Shown: piece by piece, positions 25,238 to 33,593 of the stretch
Numbering within the stretch: the stretch's first letter is position 1
Layout: each line of letters begins with the position of its first letter
Origin: Nocardia tenerifensis NBRC 101015
Lineage (GTDB): Bacteria > Actinomycetota > Actinomycetes > Mycobacteriales > Mycobacteriaceae
Length of the DNA: 44,305 nucleotides
Reading direction: 5' to 3'
Assembly: GCF_000308715.1 (NCBI RefSeq)
Contig: NZ_BAGH01000344.1
Coordinates: forward strand, 1-44,305
Notes under the pieces: model-generated
Told to the model about the DNA's origin: nothing
The model's input: the letters and a program-made list of their open reading frames with translations, nothing else
Databases searched by the model: none
Made by a program: the position numbers and the translations under genes

Positions 25238-25885
25238 TCAGCTGCGCGGGGCGCGACCGAGGTAGCGCAGGAGCTCGGCGACGACACCGCCGTCGGATCC
25301 GCCGTCAACGATCGCGGCGTACGCGCCCCACTGCCGCAGCGGCTCAACGATTTCCGCCTCCTGCCCGCTGCCCGGGGCGGGGTGCGCGGTGCGCGCGGCG
25401 GTGAGCAGATACCCGGCCAGCTCGTCGGTCAGCGGCGACGGCTGGCCGGTGCCGACGGCGATGTCCCAGGCGTGCACGGCGGCGTCCAGTGCGCCCATCA
25501 CGGCGGCGACCGGGGTGGGCAGCGCGCCGTGCGGCAGCGGCGTCGGGACGGTCGCGGTGCCGTCGGCGACGGTCGCCCAGGCGGCCGCGGTCTGCTCGAT
25601 CGCGTCCTGGACCAGCGCGGTCGGCGATCCGTCGATCGTGCCGGAGGGCTCGAAGGGGTTGTCGGACGGGCCGATTCCGATCCCGAGGGCCGCGGCGAAG
25701 GCGAGCTGGTCGCCCGCCGCGTGCTGAACCACCTGCGTCACCGTCCATTCCGAGCACGGCGTCGGCAGCTGCCATTGGTCGTCGCGGACCCCGGCGACGA
25801 CGTTTGCCAGCGCGCGGTAGGACTCGGCGACGACGTCACGCCACACCGGCTCGAGGGTGGCGATGGAGGAGGTGGCGGCGTTCAT
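25238..25885 (-). CDS. TIGR03086-type metal-binding protein (mycothiol-dependent maleylpyruvate isomerase fold)
   Basis: 215 aa. The N-terminal helical DinB/MDMPI domain shows the hallmark PTPCSEWTVTQVVQHAAGDQ, where the His is one metal ligand. A second ligand region reads MGALDAAVHAWDIAVGTGQ. Members use or are thought to use mycothiol, fitting an organism that carries mshB. The actual reaction is unknown. It is divergent from the WYL regulator at 25977 with palindromes between, so it is probably that regulator's target. Confidence 0.8.
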   Translation of the reverse strand: MNAATSSIATLEPVWRDVVAESYRALANVVAGVRDDQWQLPTPCSEWTVTQVVQHAAGDQLAFAAALGIGIGPSDNPFEPSGTIDGSPTALVQDAIEQTAAAWATVADGTATVPTPLPHGALPTPVAAVMGALDAAVHAWDIAVGTGQPSPLTDELAGYLLTAARTAHPAPGSGQEAEIVEPLRQWGAYAAIVDGGSDGGVVAELLRYLGRAPRS

Positions 25886-25922
25886 GTCTCGGCCTTTCGA
25901 TCGGTGTTTCTTGCTTCTGACA

Positions 25923-25945
25923 TGAGCCTATGGCTCAATTAGGCT
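25923..25945. promoter_or_regulatory. palindromic operator between the WYL and TIGR03086 genes
   Basis: TGAGCC-TAT-GGCTCA (25923-25937) is a perfect 6-3-6 palindrome. AGCCTA (25925-25930) also pairs with TAGGCT (25940-25945). Both sit in the 91-bp divergent gap 25886-25976, in position to control either gene. Confidence 0.45.
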
Positions 25946-25976
25946 GCTTTCGTTCCTAAAATTTTCGAGGGTTGAT

Positions 25977-26949
25977 GTGACGCCGACCACAGTCCGGGTG
26001 CTGCGTTTGCTGGCGCTACTACAGGACCGCGCGCACACCGGCCGCGAGCTGGCCGAGCGCCTCGCGATCACCGATCGCACCCTGCGCAGCGATATCCAGC
26101 GGCTGCGCGAACTCGGCTACCCGGTGCAGGCGCAGCGGGGCGCGATCGGCGGTTACCGCCTCGGTCGCGGCTCGACCATGCCGCCCCTGCTGCTGGACGA
26201 CGACGAGGCGGTCGCCGTCGCGGTCGCCGTCGGCTTAGCCGAGGACGGCGCCACCGGCATCGCGGACATCGGCGAGAACGTCACCCGCGCCCTCGCCAAA
26301 CTCGATCAGATCCTGCCGAAACGGTTGCAGCGCAAGGTGACCGCGCTGCGCCAGGCCACCGCCATCGGCCCCGCGACCACCGGATCCCGCGAACCCGACG
26401 CCCCCGTCCCCGCCGCGACCCTGACCACGCTGGCCGGCGCCATCCGCGACGGTGCCACCGTGCGGATAAGACTGACCGAGGGCAGCGAGGAGGTCGAGCC
26501 GTATCGGCTGATCAATTGGCAGCGCCGCTGGTACCTGGTCGCCTACCGGCTCGAAAGCCATTCCTGGAGCGCGATTCCCGTCGCCAGGATCGAACAGGCC
26601 GGACGCGGCCGAGCGCCGCTTCGCCGCCCGCGCACTGCCCGACGAGGACCTCGTCGCCTTCGTCATGCGAGACATCGCGAGCACCGGCTGGCGGGTGCAC
26701 GCCCGCGTGACCGTGCTCGCCCCCGCCGAAACCGTCATCGCCCGAATCAATCCCGCGGTCGGTGTCGTGGAGGCCATCGACGCCGACAGCTGCGCACTAT
26801 TGACCGGCGCCGACGCCTTGGAGACCATCGCCATCTACCTCAGCATGCTGATGATGGACTTCCGCGTGGACAGCCCGCCGGAGCTCGTCGACCACATCCG
26901 CACCCTGGCCCGCCGCTACACCGAGGCCCTACCACCCGATGAGGTTTGA
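25977..26949 (+). pseudogene. HTH/WYL-domain transcriptional regulator, frameshifted
   Basis: Residues 1-60 are a winged-helix HTH_11 domain (LAERLAITDRTLRSDIQRLRELG). The WYL domain begins about residue 145 and includes INWQRRWYLVAYRLESHSW. After AIPVARIEQA the reading frame fails: an extra G at 26601-26602 shifts it. Removing one base restores DAAERRFAARALPDEDLVAF, and the correct C-terminus ends in the other frame at 26949 (RRYTEALPPDEV). The start is GTG at 25977 after GAGGG. Without the correction a 321-aa protein with a nonsense Arg-rich tail results. It may be a real lesion or a sequencing error. WYL regulators usually respond to a small ligand or nucleotide. Confidence 0.8.
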
Positions 26950-26964
26950 TCAGGGCCTACGACA

Positions 26965-26995
26965 AAGCCGGCCCCGGTTTTCCCGGGGCCGGCTT
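26965..26995. terminator. bidirectional hairpin terminator
   Basis: Perfect 13-bp stem AAGCCGGCCCCGG (26965-26977) with CCGGGGCCGGCTT (26983-26995) and loop TTTTC. It lies between the convergent WYL regulator and the exporter gene. Confidence 0.9.
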
Positions 26996-27005
26996 CAACT
27001 TCGGC

Positions 27006-28463
27006 TCAGGCGTGTCCGACGGTCGTCGCCGCGTCGGGCGCCTTGCGCATCGGGATCAAGGTGGTCAGCACGATGGCGACCACGGCGGCCGCGGTGGCGA
27101 TCAGGAAGGTGGTGTGGAAGCCGTCGCGCGACGGGAACACGTGCACGCCGAGCTGCATGGTCATGTGGGCGAGCACGACGCTCATGACGGCCGAGGAGGT
27201 CGACGTGCCGACGGAACGCATGAGCGAGTTCAGGCCGTTGGCCGCGGCGGTCTCGGTGATCGGCACCGCGCCCATGATGAGCGCGGGCATCGCGGCGTAG
27301 GCGAGGCCGACGCCCGCGGCGACGATCATCGACGCCAGCATGATCTCCCAGACGCTGTTCATCAGCACCAGCGCGCACAGGTAACCGGCCGCGATCACCG
27401 CGGAGCCGAGTGCGAGGGTGACCTTGGGACCGCGCGCCGCGGACAGCTTGGCCGACACCGGCGAGAGCAGCATCATCACGAAACCGGTTGGCGCCAGCGC
27501 CAATCCGGCGTTGACCATGGTCAAGCCGAAGCCGTACCCGGTCTGCTCCGGCGCCATCAGCAGCTGCGGGAAGGTCAGCGACATGCCGTAGAGCGCGAAC
27601 CCGACCGCGACGGAGGCGATATTGGTGAACAGCACCCGCGGCCGCGCCGAGACCCGCAGGTCGACCAGCGGCGAACGCTGACGCAGCTCGAACGCGCCAC
27701 AGCCGACGAACACCACGACCGACACCGCGAACAGGATCAGGGTCGTCGGGCTGCCCCAGCCCCAGTCCGCGCCCTTGGTGATCGGAATGAGCAGCGCCAG
27801 CAGCGCCACGGAGAGACCGATCGCGCCACCGAAGTCGAACCGCGCGGGCGTGCGCACCGGCGACTCCGGCACGAAGACGAAAACCAGTGCGGCGCAGATG
27901 AGGCCGAGCCCCGCCGCGGTCCAGAACAGCACGTGCCAGTCCGCGTTCTGCGCGATCGCGGCGGCGAGCGGCAGGCCGAGGGCGCCGCCGACGCCGAGCG
28001 TCGCGCTCATGATCGCCATCGCCGAACCCACCTTCTCGGCGGGCAGTTCGTCGCGCATGATGCTGATGCCCAGCGGAATGGCGCCGACCGCCGCGCCCTG
28101 CAGGGAGCGGCCGACGATCTCGGGGATCAGCGCGGAGAAGCTCGCGCAGACGACCGATCCGGCGACCAGCGAGAGCAGGTTGACGAACAGCACCCGTCGC
28201 TTGCCGAACATGTCGCCGAGCCGGCCGCTGATCGGGGTGAACACGGCGCCGGCCAGCAGCGTGGCGGTGACCACCCAGGAGGCGTTGGACGCCGAGGTGC
28301 TCAGCAGGTCGGGCAGCGACGGAATGATCGGGATGACCAGCGTCTGCATGAGCGAGACGACGACGCCGACCATTCCGAGGGTCGCGATGAGAACCGCCGG
28401 CGTGGGACGCCTTCGGTCGTCGGTATCGGAGACGGTCGAAGACGCGTCGGCAGCAACAGTCAC
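27006..28463 (-). CDS. MFS drug exporter, DHA2 (14-helix) family
   Basis: 485-aa polytopic antiporter. The motif A loop between helices 2 and 3 is SGRLGDMFGKRRVL. The antiporter motif C region is GVGGALGLPLAAAIA. About 14 helices are predicted, as in EmrB/QacA-type proteins. The start is probably GTG 28461-28463 (VTVAADASSTVSD). Longer starts at 28469 or 28484 would put the palindromic operator inside the gene. No Shine-Dalgarno is seen, so a leaderless mRNA is likely. It is divergent from a MarR regulator, a standard drug-efflux/repressor pairing. The substrate is unknown. Confidence 0.88.
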   Translation of the reverse strand: MTVAADASSTVSDTDDRRRPTPAVLIATLGMVGVVVSLMQTLVIPIIPSLPDLLSTSASNASWVVTATLLAGAVFTPISGRLGDMFGKRRVLFVNLLSLVAGSVVCASFSALIPEIVGRSLQGAAVGAIPLGISIMRDELPAEKVGSAMAIMSATLGVGGALGLPLAAAIAQNADWHVLFWTAAGLGLICAALVFVFVPESPVRTPARFDFGGAIGLSVALLALLIPITKGADWGWGSPTTLILFAVSVVVFVGCGAFELRQRSPLVDLRVSARPRVLFTNIASVAVGFALYGMSLTFPQLLMAPEQTGYGFGLTMVNAGLALAPTGFVMMLLSPVSAKLSAARGPKVTLALGSAVIAAGYLCALVLMNSVWEIMLASMIVAAGVGLAYAAMPALIMGAVPITETAAANGLNSLMRSVGTSTSSAVMSVVLAHMTMQLGVHVFPSRDGFHTTFLIATAAAVVAIVLTTLIPMRKAPDAATTVGHA

Positions 28464-28465
28464 TA

Positions 28466-28498
28466 TGTGCACGCTACACATGTTGTGTATGGTGCACA
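28466..28498. promoter_or_regulatory. nested palindrome, likely MarR operator
   Basis: Two perfect inverted repeats share one centre. Inner: TACACA (28475-28480), TGT, TGTGTA (28484-28489). Outer: TGTGCAC (28466-28472) and GTGCACA (28492-28498). Of 33 bases, 26 are paired. It ends 3 bp before the exporter start and lies 38 bp before the MarR start, so one repressor could shut both promoters. Confidence 0.75.
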
Positions 28499-28536
28499 AT
28501 TGGATAAAACGTGACGCACCCGACATAGTGAGGCCC

Positions 28537-29022
28537 ATGTCCGATTTCGGTCCCGCCGACGACAACGCAGCGCTCTCCCGCCTGGTCTTCGAGTTGTCCC
28601 TGCTAGCCAGGCACTTTCCCGCGTCGCTGCTGCGTCGCCCCGGCTTCCAGCTAGACCGTTCGGCATTCCTCATCCTGACCAGGCTCGAGTTCGACGAGCC
28701 GCTGAGCCTGCGCCAGCTGTCCGAGGCGTTCCAGCTCGATATCTCCACAATCAATCGCCAGGTCGGCGCGATGCTCAAACAGGGGCTCGTCGACCGCGTG
28801 CCCGACCCGAGCGGAGGCATCGCCCGCAAGATTCAGGCCACCACCAAAGGCCTGGATGTGCTGGCCTCCGATCGGCGGCAGAGCCGCGAAGGCATCGGGG
28901 CGGTGGTCGCCGACTGGGCCGATACCGACGTCGATCAGTTGAGCAGGCTGATCGCGCGGTTCAACCAGTCCGTCGAGCACATCGAGGAGAATCCCTGGCC
29001 GCGGCCACCGCTGATTCGCTAG
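28537..29022 (+). CDS. MarR-family transcriptional regulator
   Basis: 161 aa starting at ATG 28537 (MSDFGPADDNA); GTG at 28528 is an alternative. The winged helix is LSLRQLSEAFQLDISTINRQ with wing residues LVDRVPDPSGGIARKIQAT. It probably represses the divergent DHA2 exporter and itself through the palindrome at 28466-28498. The stop codon TAG shares a CTAG with the stop of the convergent Lrp-family gene. Confidence 0.88.
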   Translation: MSDFGPADDNAALSRLVFELSLLARHFPASLLRRPGFQLDRSAFLILTRLEFDEPLSLRQLSEAFQLDISTINRQVGAMLKQGLVDRVPDPSGGIARKIQATTKGLDVLASDRRQSREGIGAVVADWADTDVDQLSRLIARFNQSVEHIEENPWPRPPLIR

Positions 29023-30002
29023 CGCACAAGCTTGTTCAACTCCGACACCGCCCGCCCGCCTGCCTTCACCGTCGCGAGGACCGGAGCGGTCTCGAGCGTT
29101 CGGATCGCATCGATCGCGCCGAGACGGCCGGTGAGATATCGGTGCAGGGCGGCGGGATCCGGGCACATGGCCTGGGCGACGAGGTTCGCCGACCCCGTGG
29201 TTGCCGCGACGAAGGCGAGCTCGTCGTGCGTTGCCAGCGCGGTGGCGACCGCGTCGAGGCGGGCCGGGGTGACCGACATCCACAGCAGCGCCCGCGTGGT
29301 CGCGCCGAGGAGCGCGTCGTCGAACTCGACGTCGAAGAAGAGCGCGCCGGTCGCGCGCAGCTCGGTCAGTCGCCTGGTGACCGTCGCGGGTGACCAGCCG
29401 GTCGCCGCGGCGAGCTCGGTGAGGCCGGCGCGGCCGTCCCGGCTCAGCGCGGCGAGCAGAGCGGTCTCGGCGGGGGCGAGTTCGCGCTGTCGCGGCGGCG
29501 CGGCTTCGACCCGAAGTTGTTGCTGCTGAGCGGTGTTCAGCGCGTTGACGTGGCCGTGCCATACCCCGGGGCCGCCGTGATAGATGTGCAGCACCAAATG
29601 CGCGGACACCCCGGTGATTCCGGCCGTGCGCGGAATGTCGTGCAGCAGTAGGGATCGCGAGGTCTGCGCACCCAACGGGACGTCGACGATGAGCAGGATC
29701 TCGGTGCCGCCGGACACCAGCTTCACCCAGGAGGTGTCGGGTCTGGCCGCCAGGGAGCCGGCCAGGGTCCGCGCGGCGGCCGTCGTGGTGGTGAGCCGAA
29801 CCAGCCACTGCGCCTTGCCGATTCCGTCCATGTTCGGCAGGCCGACGACGCGCAGGCCAGCCTCGGTGCGGAGCCGGCGGTATCGCCGGGCGACGGTCTG
29901 GGTCGACACACCGAGGACCGCGCCGATCCGGGCGAACGGCGCCCTGCCGTCGATGTGCAGCGCGTGGATCAGGCCGCGATCGACCTCGTCCAGTGTGGTC
30001 AT
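29019..30002 (-). CDS. Lrp/AsnC-family regulator with two HTH-sensor units
   Basis: 327 aa, about twice the length of a normal AsnC protein. The first HTH is VDRGLIHALHIDGRAPFARI and GVSTQTVARRYRRLR (residues 6-45), followed by a RAM-like sensor. A second HTH appears near residue 190 (LLAALSRDGRAGLTELAAAT, SPATVTRRLTELR) with a second sensor. This two-unit layout is common in actinobacteria. ATGs at 30008 and 30026 are alternative starts. It is divergent from the NmrA-like gene, its likely target. Confidence 0.85.
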   Translation of the reverse strand: MTTLDEVDRGLIHALHIDGRAPFARIGAVLGVSTQTVARRYRRLRTEAGLRVVGLPNMDGIGKAQWLVRLTTTTAAARTLAGSLAARPDTSWVKLVSGGTEILLIVDVPLGAQTSRSLLLHDIPRTAGITGVSAHLVLHIYHGGPGVWHGHVNALNTAQQQQLRVEAAPPRQRELAPAETALLAALSRDGRAGLTELAAATGWSPATVTRRLTELRATGALFFDVEFDDALLGATTRALLWMSVTPARLDAVATALATHDELAFVAATTGSANLVAQAMCPDPAALHRYLTGRLGAIDAIRTLETAPVLATVKAGGRAVSELNKLVR

Positions 30003-30025
30003 TCCTTTCATATCACCATCCGGCA

Positions 30026-30038
30026 TGGAAAGTTTCCA
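30026..30038. promoter_or_regulatory. palindrome in the Lrp/NmrA divergent gap
   Basis: TGGAAA-G-TTTCCA is a perfect 6-1-6 palindrome, 24 bp upstream of the chosen Lrp-family start and 107 bp upstream of the NmrA-like start. It fits the AT-rich dyads bound by Lrp/AsnC proteins. Nothing else is seen in 30003-30145. Confidence 0.4.
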
Positions 30039-30145
30039 CCGATCTCATGCGGCAGATGGAGTGGTTCCCCGTGCCGATCGCACTCTGGTCCAGGCAGCGG
30101 GCGCTCGACGGGATCGCCCGCACGATCGAAAGAGCAAGCGACATC

Positions 30146-31006
30146 ATGATTCTCGTGACCGGAGCCACCGGAACCGTCGGCCGCGCCCTGATCGACCACT
30201 TGCGGACCGCGGGCGAGCGAGTACGCGCGACCACCCGGCACCCGGCGACGGCGCAACTGCCGACCGACGTCGAAGTCGTCCGCGCCGATCTGAGCGACCG
30301 CAGTGAGGTGGCCGCCGCGATGCGCGGTGTGGATCGGGTATTCCTGCTGTCCACCGGCCCGGCGATTCCCGAGCACGACGCCGTGGTCGCCGCGGCCGCC
30401 GCCGACGCGAGCGTCGCGCGCCTGGTCAAACTGTCGTCGGGCCGCACCGGCGACGACACCGCGACCGACCCGATCCCCACCTGGCACCGCGCGGGCGAGC
30501 ACGCGGTGCGCGCGTCCGGCGTGCCATGGACGATCGTGCGCCCGCTCGGGTTCATGTCCAACGCGCTGCACTGGGCGGGCACGATCCGCGACCACGGGGC
30601 CGTGTACGCGCCCTATGGTCAGGGGCGGATCGCCGTCATCGATCCGCGCGACATCGCCGCCGTCGCGCAGGTAGCGCTCACCACCGACGGGCACGACGGG
30701 CAGGTGTACACGGTGAGCGGACCACAGGCGCTCTCGCCCGCCGAGCAGACCGCCGTCCTCGGCGAGGTCATCGGCCGACGGCTCGGCTTCGTGGAGGTCG
30801 AGCCCGAACAAGCACGCCGGGCGATCATCGACCACGGTGTGCCCGCCGACATGGCGGACGCGATCATGGCGCTGCGAGCCACCGCGCTGGAGGCCTTCAC
30901 CTCCGTCGTGCACGACACCGTCGAACGGGTCACCGGCGTACCGCCGCGCACGTTCCGCGCGTGGGCGGTCGAGCACGCGGCCCAGTTCCGGTCCGCCGCA
31001 GCCTGA
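30146..31006 (+). CDS. NmrA-like NAD(P)-binding oxidoreductase
   Basis: 286-aa atypical short-chain dehydrogenase. The N-terminal Rossmann motif is ILVTGATGTVGRALIDHL (GxxGxxG, residues 2-19). The family regions VEVVRADLSDRSEVAAAMRG and VRPLGFMSNALHWAG are present. There is no YxxxK catalytic pair, as in NmrA/TMR-type members, which sense redox state or reduce quinones. The ATG is preceded by GAAAGAG at slightly long spacing. Probably controlled by the divergent Lrp-family protein. Confidence 0.85.
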   Translation: MILVTGATGTVGRALIDHLRTAGERVRATTRHPATAQLPTDVEVVRADLSDRSEVAAAMRGVDRVFLLSTGPAIPEHDAVVAAAAADASVARLVKLSSGRTGDDTATDPIPTWHRAGEHAVRASGVPWTIVRPLGFMSNALHWAGTIRDHGAVYAPYGQGRIAVIDPRDIAAVAQVALTTDGHDGQVYTVSGPQALSPAEQTAVLGEVIGRRLGFVEVEPEQARRAIIDHGVPADMADAIMALRATALEAFTSVVHDTVERVTGVPPRTFRAWAVEHAAQFRSAAA

Positions 31007-31034
31007 CTCGGCCCGGCCCCCGTACGATCGAGGT

Positions 31035-31637
31035 GTGAGGCTGGGTGTCGTATTGCTGGCCGTGACGGTCCTGGCGGCCGGATGCGACGCCGGCGCGGAC
31101 GAGTGGTCCGACTGGACCGTCACGGTGTATTACACCGCGGTCGAGTCGTACCACGACGGCCCCCGCGAGACGGTGCACGGCTGCCTCGACCTCGACTGCG
31201 CCGACTCCGACGCCCGAATCGGCGAGCTGCCCAGCGATTTCGTCGACGCCGTCCGCGACGAGGGCACCGGCCGGATCACCAGCGGGGCCAACGCGGGCAC
31301 CTACCTGAACTGGTCCTACGACATCGGCTTCTGGCTCGACACGCAGCCGCGCGACGCCGGGGGCGAGATCTTGCAACCGTTCCGCAGCGCCGCCGCCGAG
31401 GGGATGGCGCCCGGCACGCGGCTGCGCCTCGCCGACTGCGGCATCATCGACCCCGAATCCGCCCCGCCCTGCACCGAATTCCAGTCCGCCGAGTGGATCA
31501 TCGGCGACGAGTTCATCCCCGGGCCGGGTGGACCGCATCATCTCGACCTCTACATCGGCGAGGAGACCGCCGAAGCCACCCCCGACATCTCCGTGTTTCC
31601 GTTGTTCGCGGGGGCCACCGTGGAACCGCTCTCGTAG
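31035..31637 (+). CDS. lipoprotein of unknown function
   Basis: 200 aa, GTG start (31035). Short signal peptide ends in lipobox VLAAGC (Cys17). The mature part has five further cysteines, including VHGCLDLDCADSD, LADCGIID and SAPPCTEF, consistent with extracytoplasmic disulfides. HGCLDLDC and the acidic patch D-x-D-C-A-D-S-D could bind a metal, but this is speculation. It has no known domain I recognise. It lies 28 bp after the NmrA-like gene and may be co-transcribed. Confidence 0.75.
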   Translation: MRLGVVLLAVTVLAAGCDAGADEWSDWTVTVYYTAVESYHDGPRETVHGCLDLDCADSDARIGELPSDFVDAVRDEGTGRITSGANAGTYLNWSYDIGFWLDTQPRDAGGEILQPFRSAAAEGMAPGTRLRLADCGIIDPESAPPCTEFQSAEWIIGDEFIPGPGGPHHLDLYIGEETAEATPDISVFPLFAGATVEPLS

Positions 31638-31752
31638 GTACGTCGCCGTTGAGCGCGGGCGTACGGGCAAGATCACAGGGATTGCTCGTCGGCCGTCCGT
31701 AGAGTTGTCGGCATCGAGCTTTTTGCCGCGTGATCGACGGACGGAGGCCCTG

Positions 31753-33558
31753 GTGAGCGATGGCAAGGCCCGGACATGGGACGTACGCGGCATCGCGTGG
31801 TGGCTGCCCGGGCTCGCCGTGATCCTCTCGGGTGTGTTGCTCTACTCGCCCTTCGGCGTCTCGTTGATCGAGGGACGGTTTGTCGTGGCGGTCGCGATGC
31901 TGCTGCTCGGCGCATCGGCTGCCGCGCGATGGTGGATGACGCGAACCGACGGCGAGGCGCCGAGGCGGCTCGTTCACGCTCGGCGTTCGCTGGGTGTCGA
32001 GGCCGTGCTGGCGGCGGGGTTCGGCGTCCTCGGTATCGCCGCGTCGACCATGCCGGTGTCGCTGTCGCTGGTGTGGGTCGGAGCGTTCTGGATCGCGCTC
32101 GGCGGCTGCGGGCTGCTGGCCGGAGCGCGGCGCGATGACGTCGTGGTCGCGTCCGCCGCGCTCGCGGGCTGGCAGGTGCTGGCCGGGGCGATCCTCGCGA
32201 CGCTGCCCTTCCGCACCGGCTTGGACTTCACCGCGTGGACCATCCTCTCGCTGGTGAGCACCGGGGTGGCGATGGTGGTCCGCGGCGTCCGGTTGACCGC
32301 GCCCCTCCCCCGCCTGAGCGCGCTGCGCTGGTGGCGTCCGGCGGCGGTGAGCGTGCAGTTAATCGTGCTCGCCGTGGTGGCCGGCTGGTACGGGACCGTC
32401 GTCACGCAGGCCGCGCGACAAGACGCGGAACAGGCGCGGCTGGCCGCGTTCTACGAAGTGCCGCAGGGGGTTTCACCGGAGCCGCCGGGCACCGTCATCC
32501 GCTCCTCGCCGATGTCACTGCCCGGAGTGAACGGCCGCGGTCAACGCATTCTGTATTGGTCGCAAGACCGTAATGGCGCCCCGACGGTGTCGTCCGGCAT
32601 GGTCTGGACGCCGCTCACGGAGGGTGCCGACCGGCCCATCCTCAACTTCGCGCACGGCACCGTGAGCCTCGGCGCCGAGTGCGCGCCGAGCAGGCAGTCG
32701 GGGATCGCGGCGTCCATGCCGTGGCTCAACGACGCGCTCGGGCGCGGCTGGGTGGTCGCCGCCAGCGACTACGCGGGCGCAGCGGGCACCGGCGACGGCG
32801 AGCACTACCTCGTCGCCGCCGACCAGGGCCGCGACACCGTGAACGCCGCCCGCGCCGCCCGCAACCTGCCCGGCACCGGCGCGAGCACCGACATGCTGAT
32901 CTACGGCGTCTCCCAGGGCGGACTCGTCTCGCTGGCCGCCGCCGCCCAATCCCCCACCTACGCACCCGAATTGCACCTGGTCGCCGACGCCGCCACCGCG
33001 CCCGCCTCCGATATCGCGGGCATCCTGCGCGAGCGCCCACCCCAACTCCTCGACGGCTGGGCCGTCGTCCCCTTCCTCACCACCCAGTACGCCAAGGCCT
33101 ATCCCCAACTCGACCCCAACGCCCTGCTCACTCCCCAAGCCGCCGCCCGCAATCATGAGCTGGCCGAAGCAGGCTGCGCCGCAACACCTTTCGCCGCGCT
33201 ATTCCCCCGGCTCACCGTAATCCCCGGCATGGGCGACTATTTCAAAGGTGATCCGCTCGCCGACCCCCGCTGGCGACGCGCCTTCGAGGACAACCGCGCC
33301 CCCGACATGTCCCCCGGCACCCCCGTCTACCTCGCCCAAGGCCTAGACGACCAACTGGTCCCCCCGAAATTCACCGCCGCCCTGGTCGAACGCTACTGCG
33401 CCGCAGGCACCCCCGTAACCACCCAGTGGAACCCCGGTGTCGGCCACGACAACCACAACGAAAAAGCCGTCTCCCCCCGAGTAATCCAATGGTTCGCCGC
33501 CCACCTGACCAAAACCCCCACCCCGAACAACTGCCCCGACCCCCTCCCCACGCGGTGA
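31753..33558 (+). CDS. membrane domain fused to a secretory lipase (alpha/beta hydrolase)
   Basis: 601 aa, GTG start with GGAGG five bases upstream. Residues about 10-215 form six or seven helices in HdeD/DUF308-like style (WWLPGLAVILSGVLLYSPFG; VWVGAFWIALGGCGLLAGAR). Residues about 230-601 are a secretory-lipase (LIP) alpha/beta hydrolase: nucleophile elbow YGVSQGG, acid in LAQGLDDQLVPP, His in NPGVGHDNHNEK, plus FAHGTVSLGAECAPS typical of the oxyanion region. The hydrolase probably faces outside, tethered by the membrane part. LIP proteins are normally secreted singly, so the fusion is notable. The last 500 bp use almost only C-ending codons. Confidence 0.85.
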   Translation: MSDGKARTWDVRGIAWWLPGLAVILSGVLLYSPFGVSLIEGRFVVAVAMLLLGASAAARWWMTRTDGEAPRRLVHARRSLGVEAVLAAGFGVLGIAASTMPVSLSLVWVGAFWIALGGCGLLAGARRDDVVVASAALAGWQVLAGAILATLPFRTGLDFTAWTILSLVSTGVAMVVRGVRLTAPLPRLSALRWWRPAAVSVQLIVLAVVAGWYGTVVTQAARQDAEQARLAAFYEVPQGVSPEPPGTVIRSSPMSLPGVNGRGQRILYWSQDRNGAPTVSSGMVWTPLTEGADRPILNFAHGTVSLGAECAPSRQSGIAASMPWLNDALGRGWVVAASDYAGAAGTGDGEHYLVAADQGRDTVNAARAARNLPGTGASTDMLIYGVSQGGLVSLAAAAQSPTYAPELHLVADAATAPASDIAGILRERPPQLLDGWAVVPFLTTQYAKAYPQLDPNALLTPQAAARNHELAEAGCAATPFAALFPRLTVIPGMGDYFKGDPLADPRWRRAFEDNRAPDMSPGTPVYLAQGLDDQLVPPKFTAALVERYCAAGTPVTTQWNPGVGHDNHNEKAVSPRVIQWFAAHLTKTPTPNNCPDPLPTR

Positions 33559-33563
33559 TTGCA

Positions 33564-33580
33564 TATCTAGCTATATCTAG
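33564..33580. promoter_or_regulatory. AT-rich direct repeats before the toxin-antitoxin pair
   Basis: TATCTAG occurs at 33564-33570 and 33574-33580, exactly 10 bp apart, flanked by TTGCA (33559-33563) and TGCAA (33588-33592). This 35-bp AT-rich patch contrasts with its GC-rich surroundings and ends at the antitoxin ATG. Likely autoregulatory operator and promoter; the mRNA may be leaderless. Confidence 0.45.
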
Positions 33581-33593
33581 GTAGTTTTGCAAG

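Noticed and set aside
26946..28514. 522-codon plus-strand frame rich in Arg/His/Gln
   Set aside because: Antisense to the DHA2 exporter. The composition is a typical shadow of hydrophobic codons.
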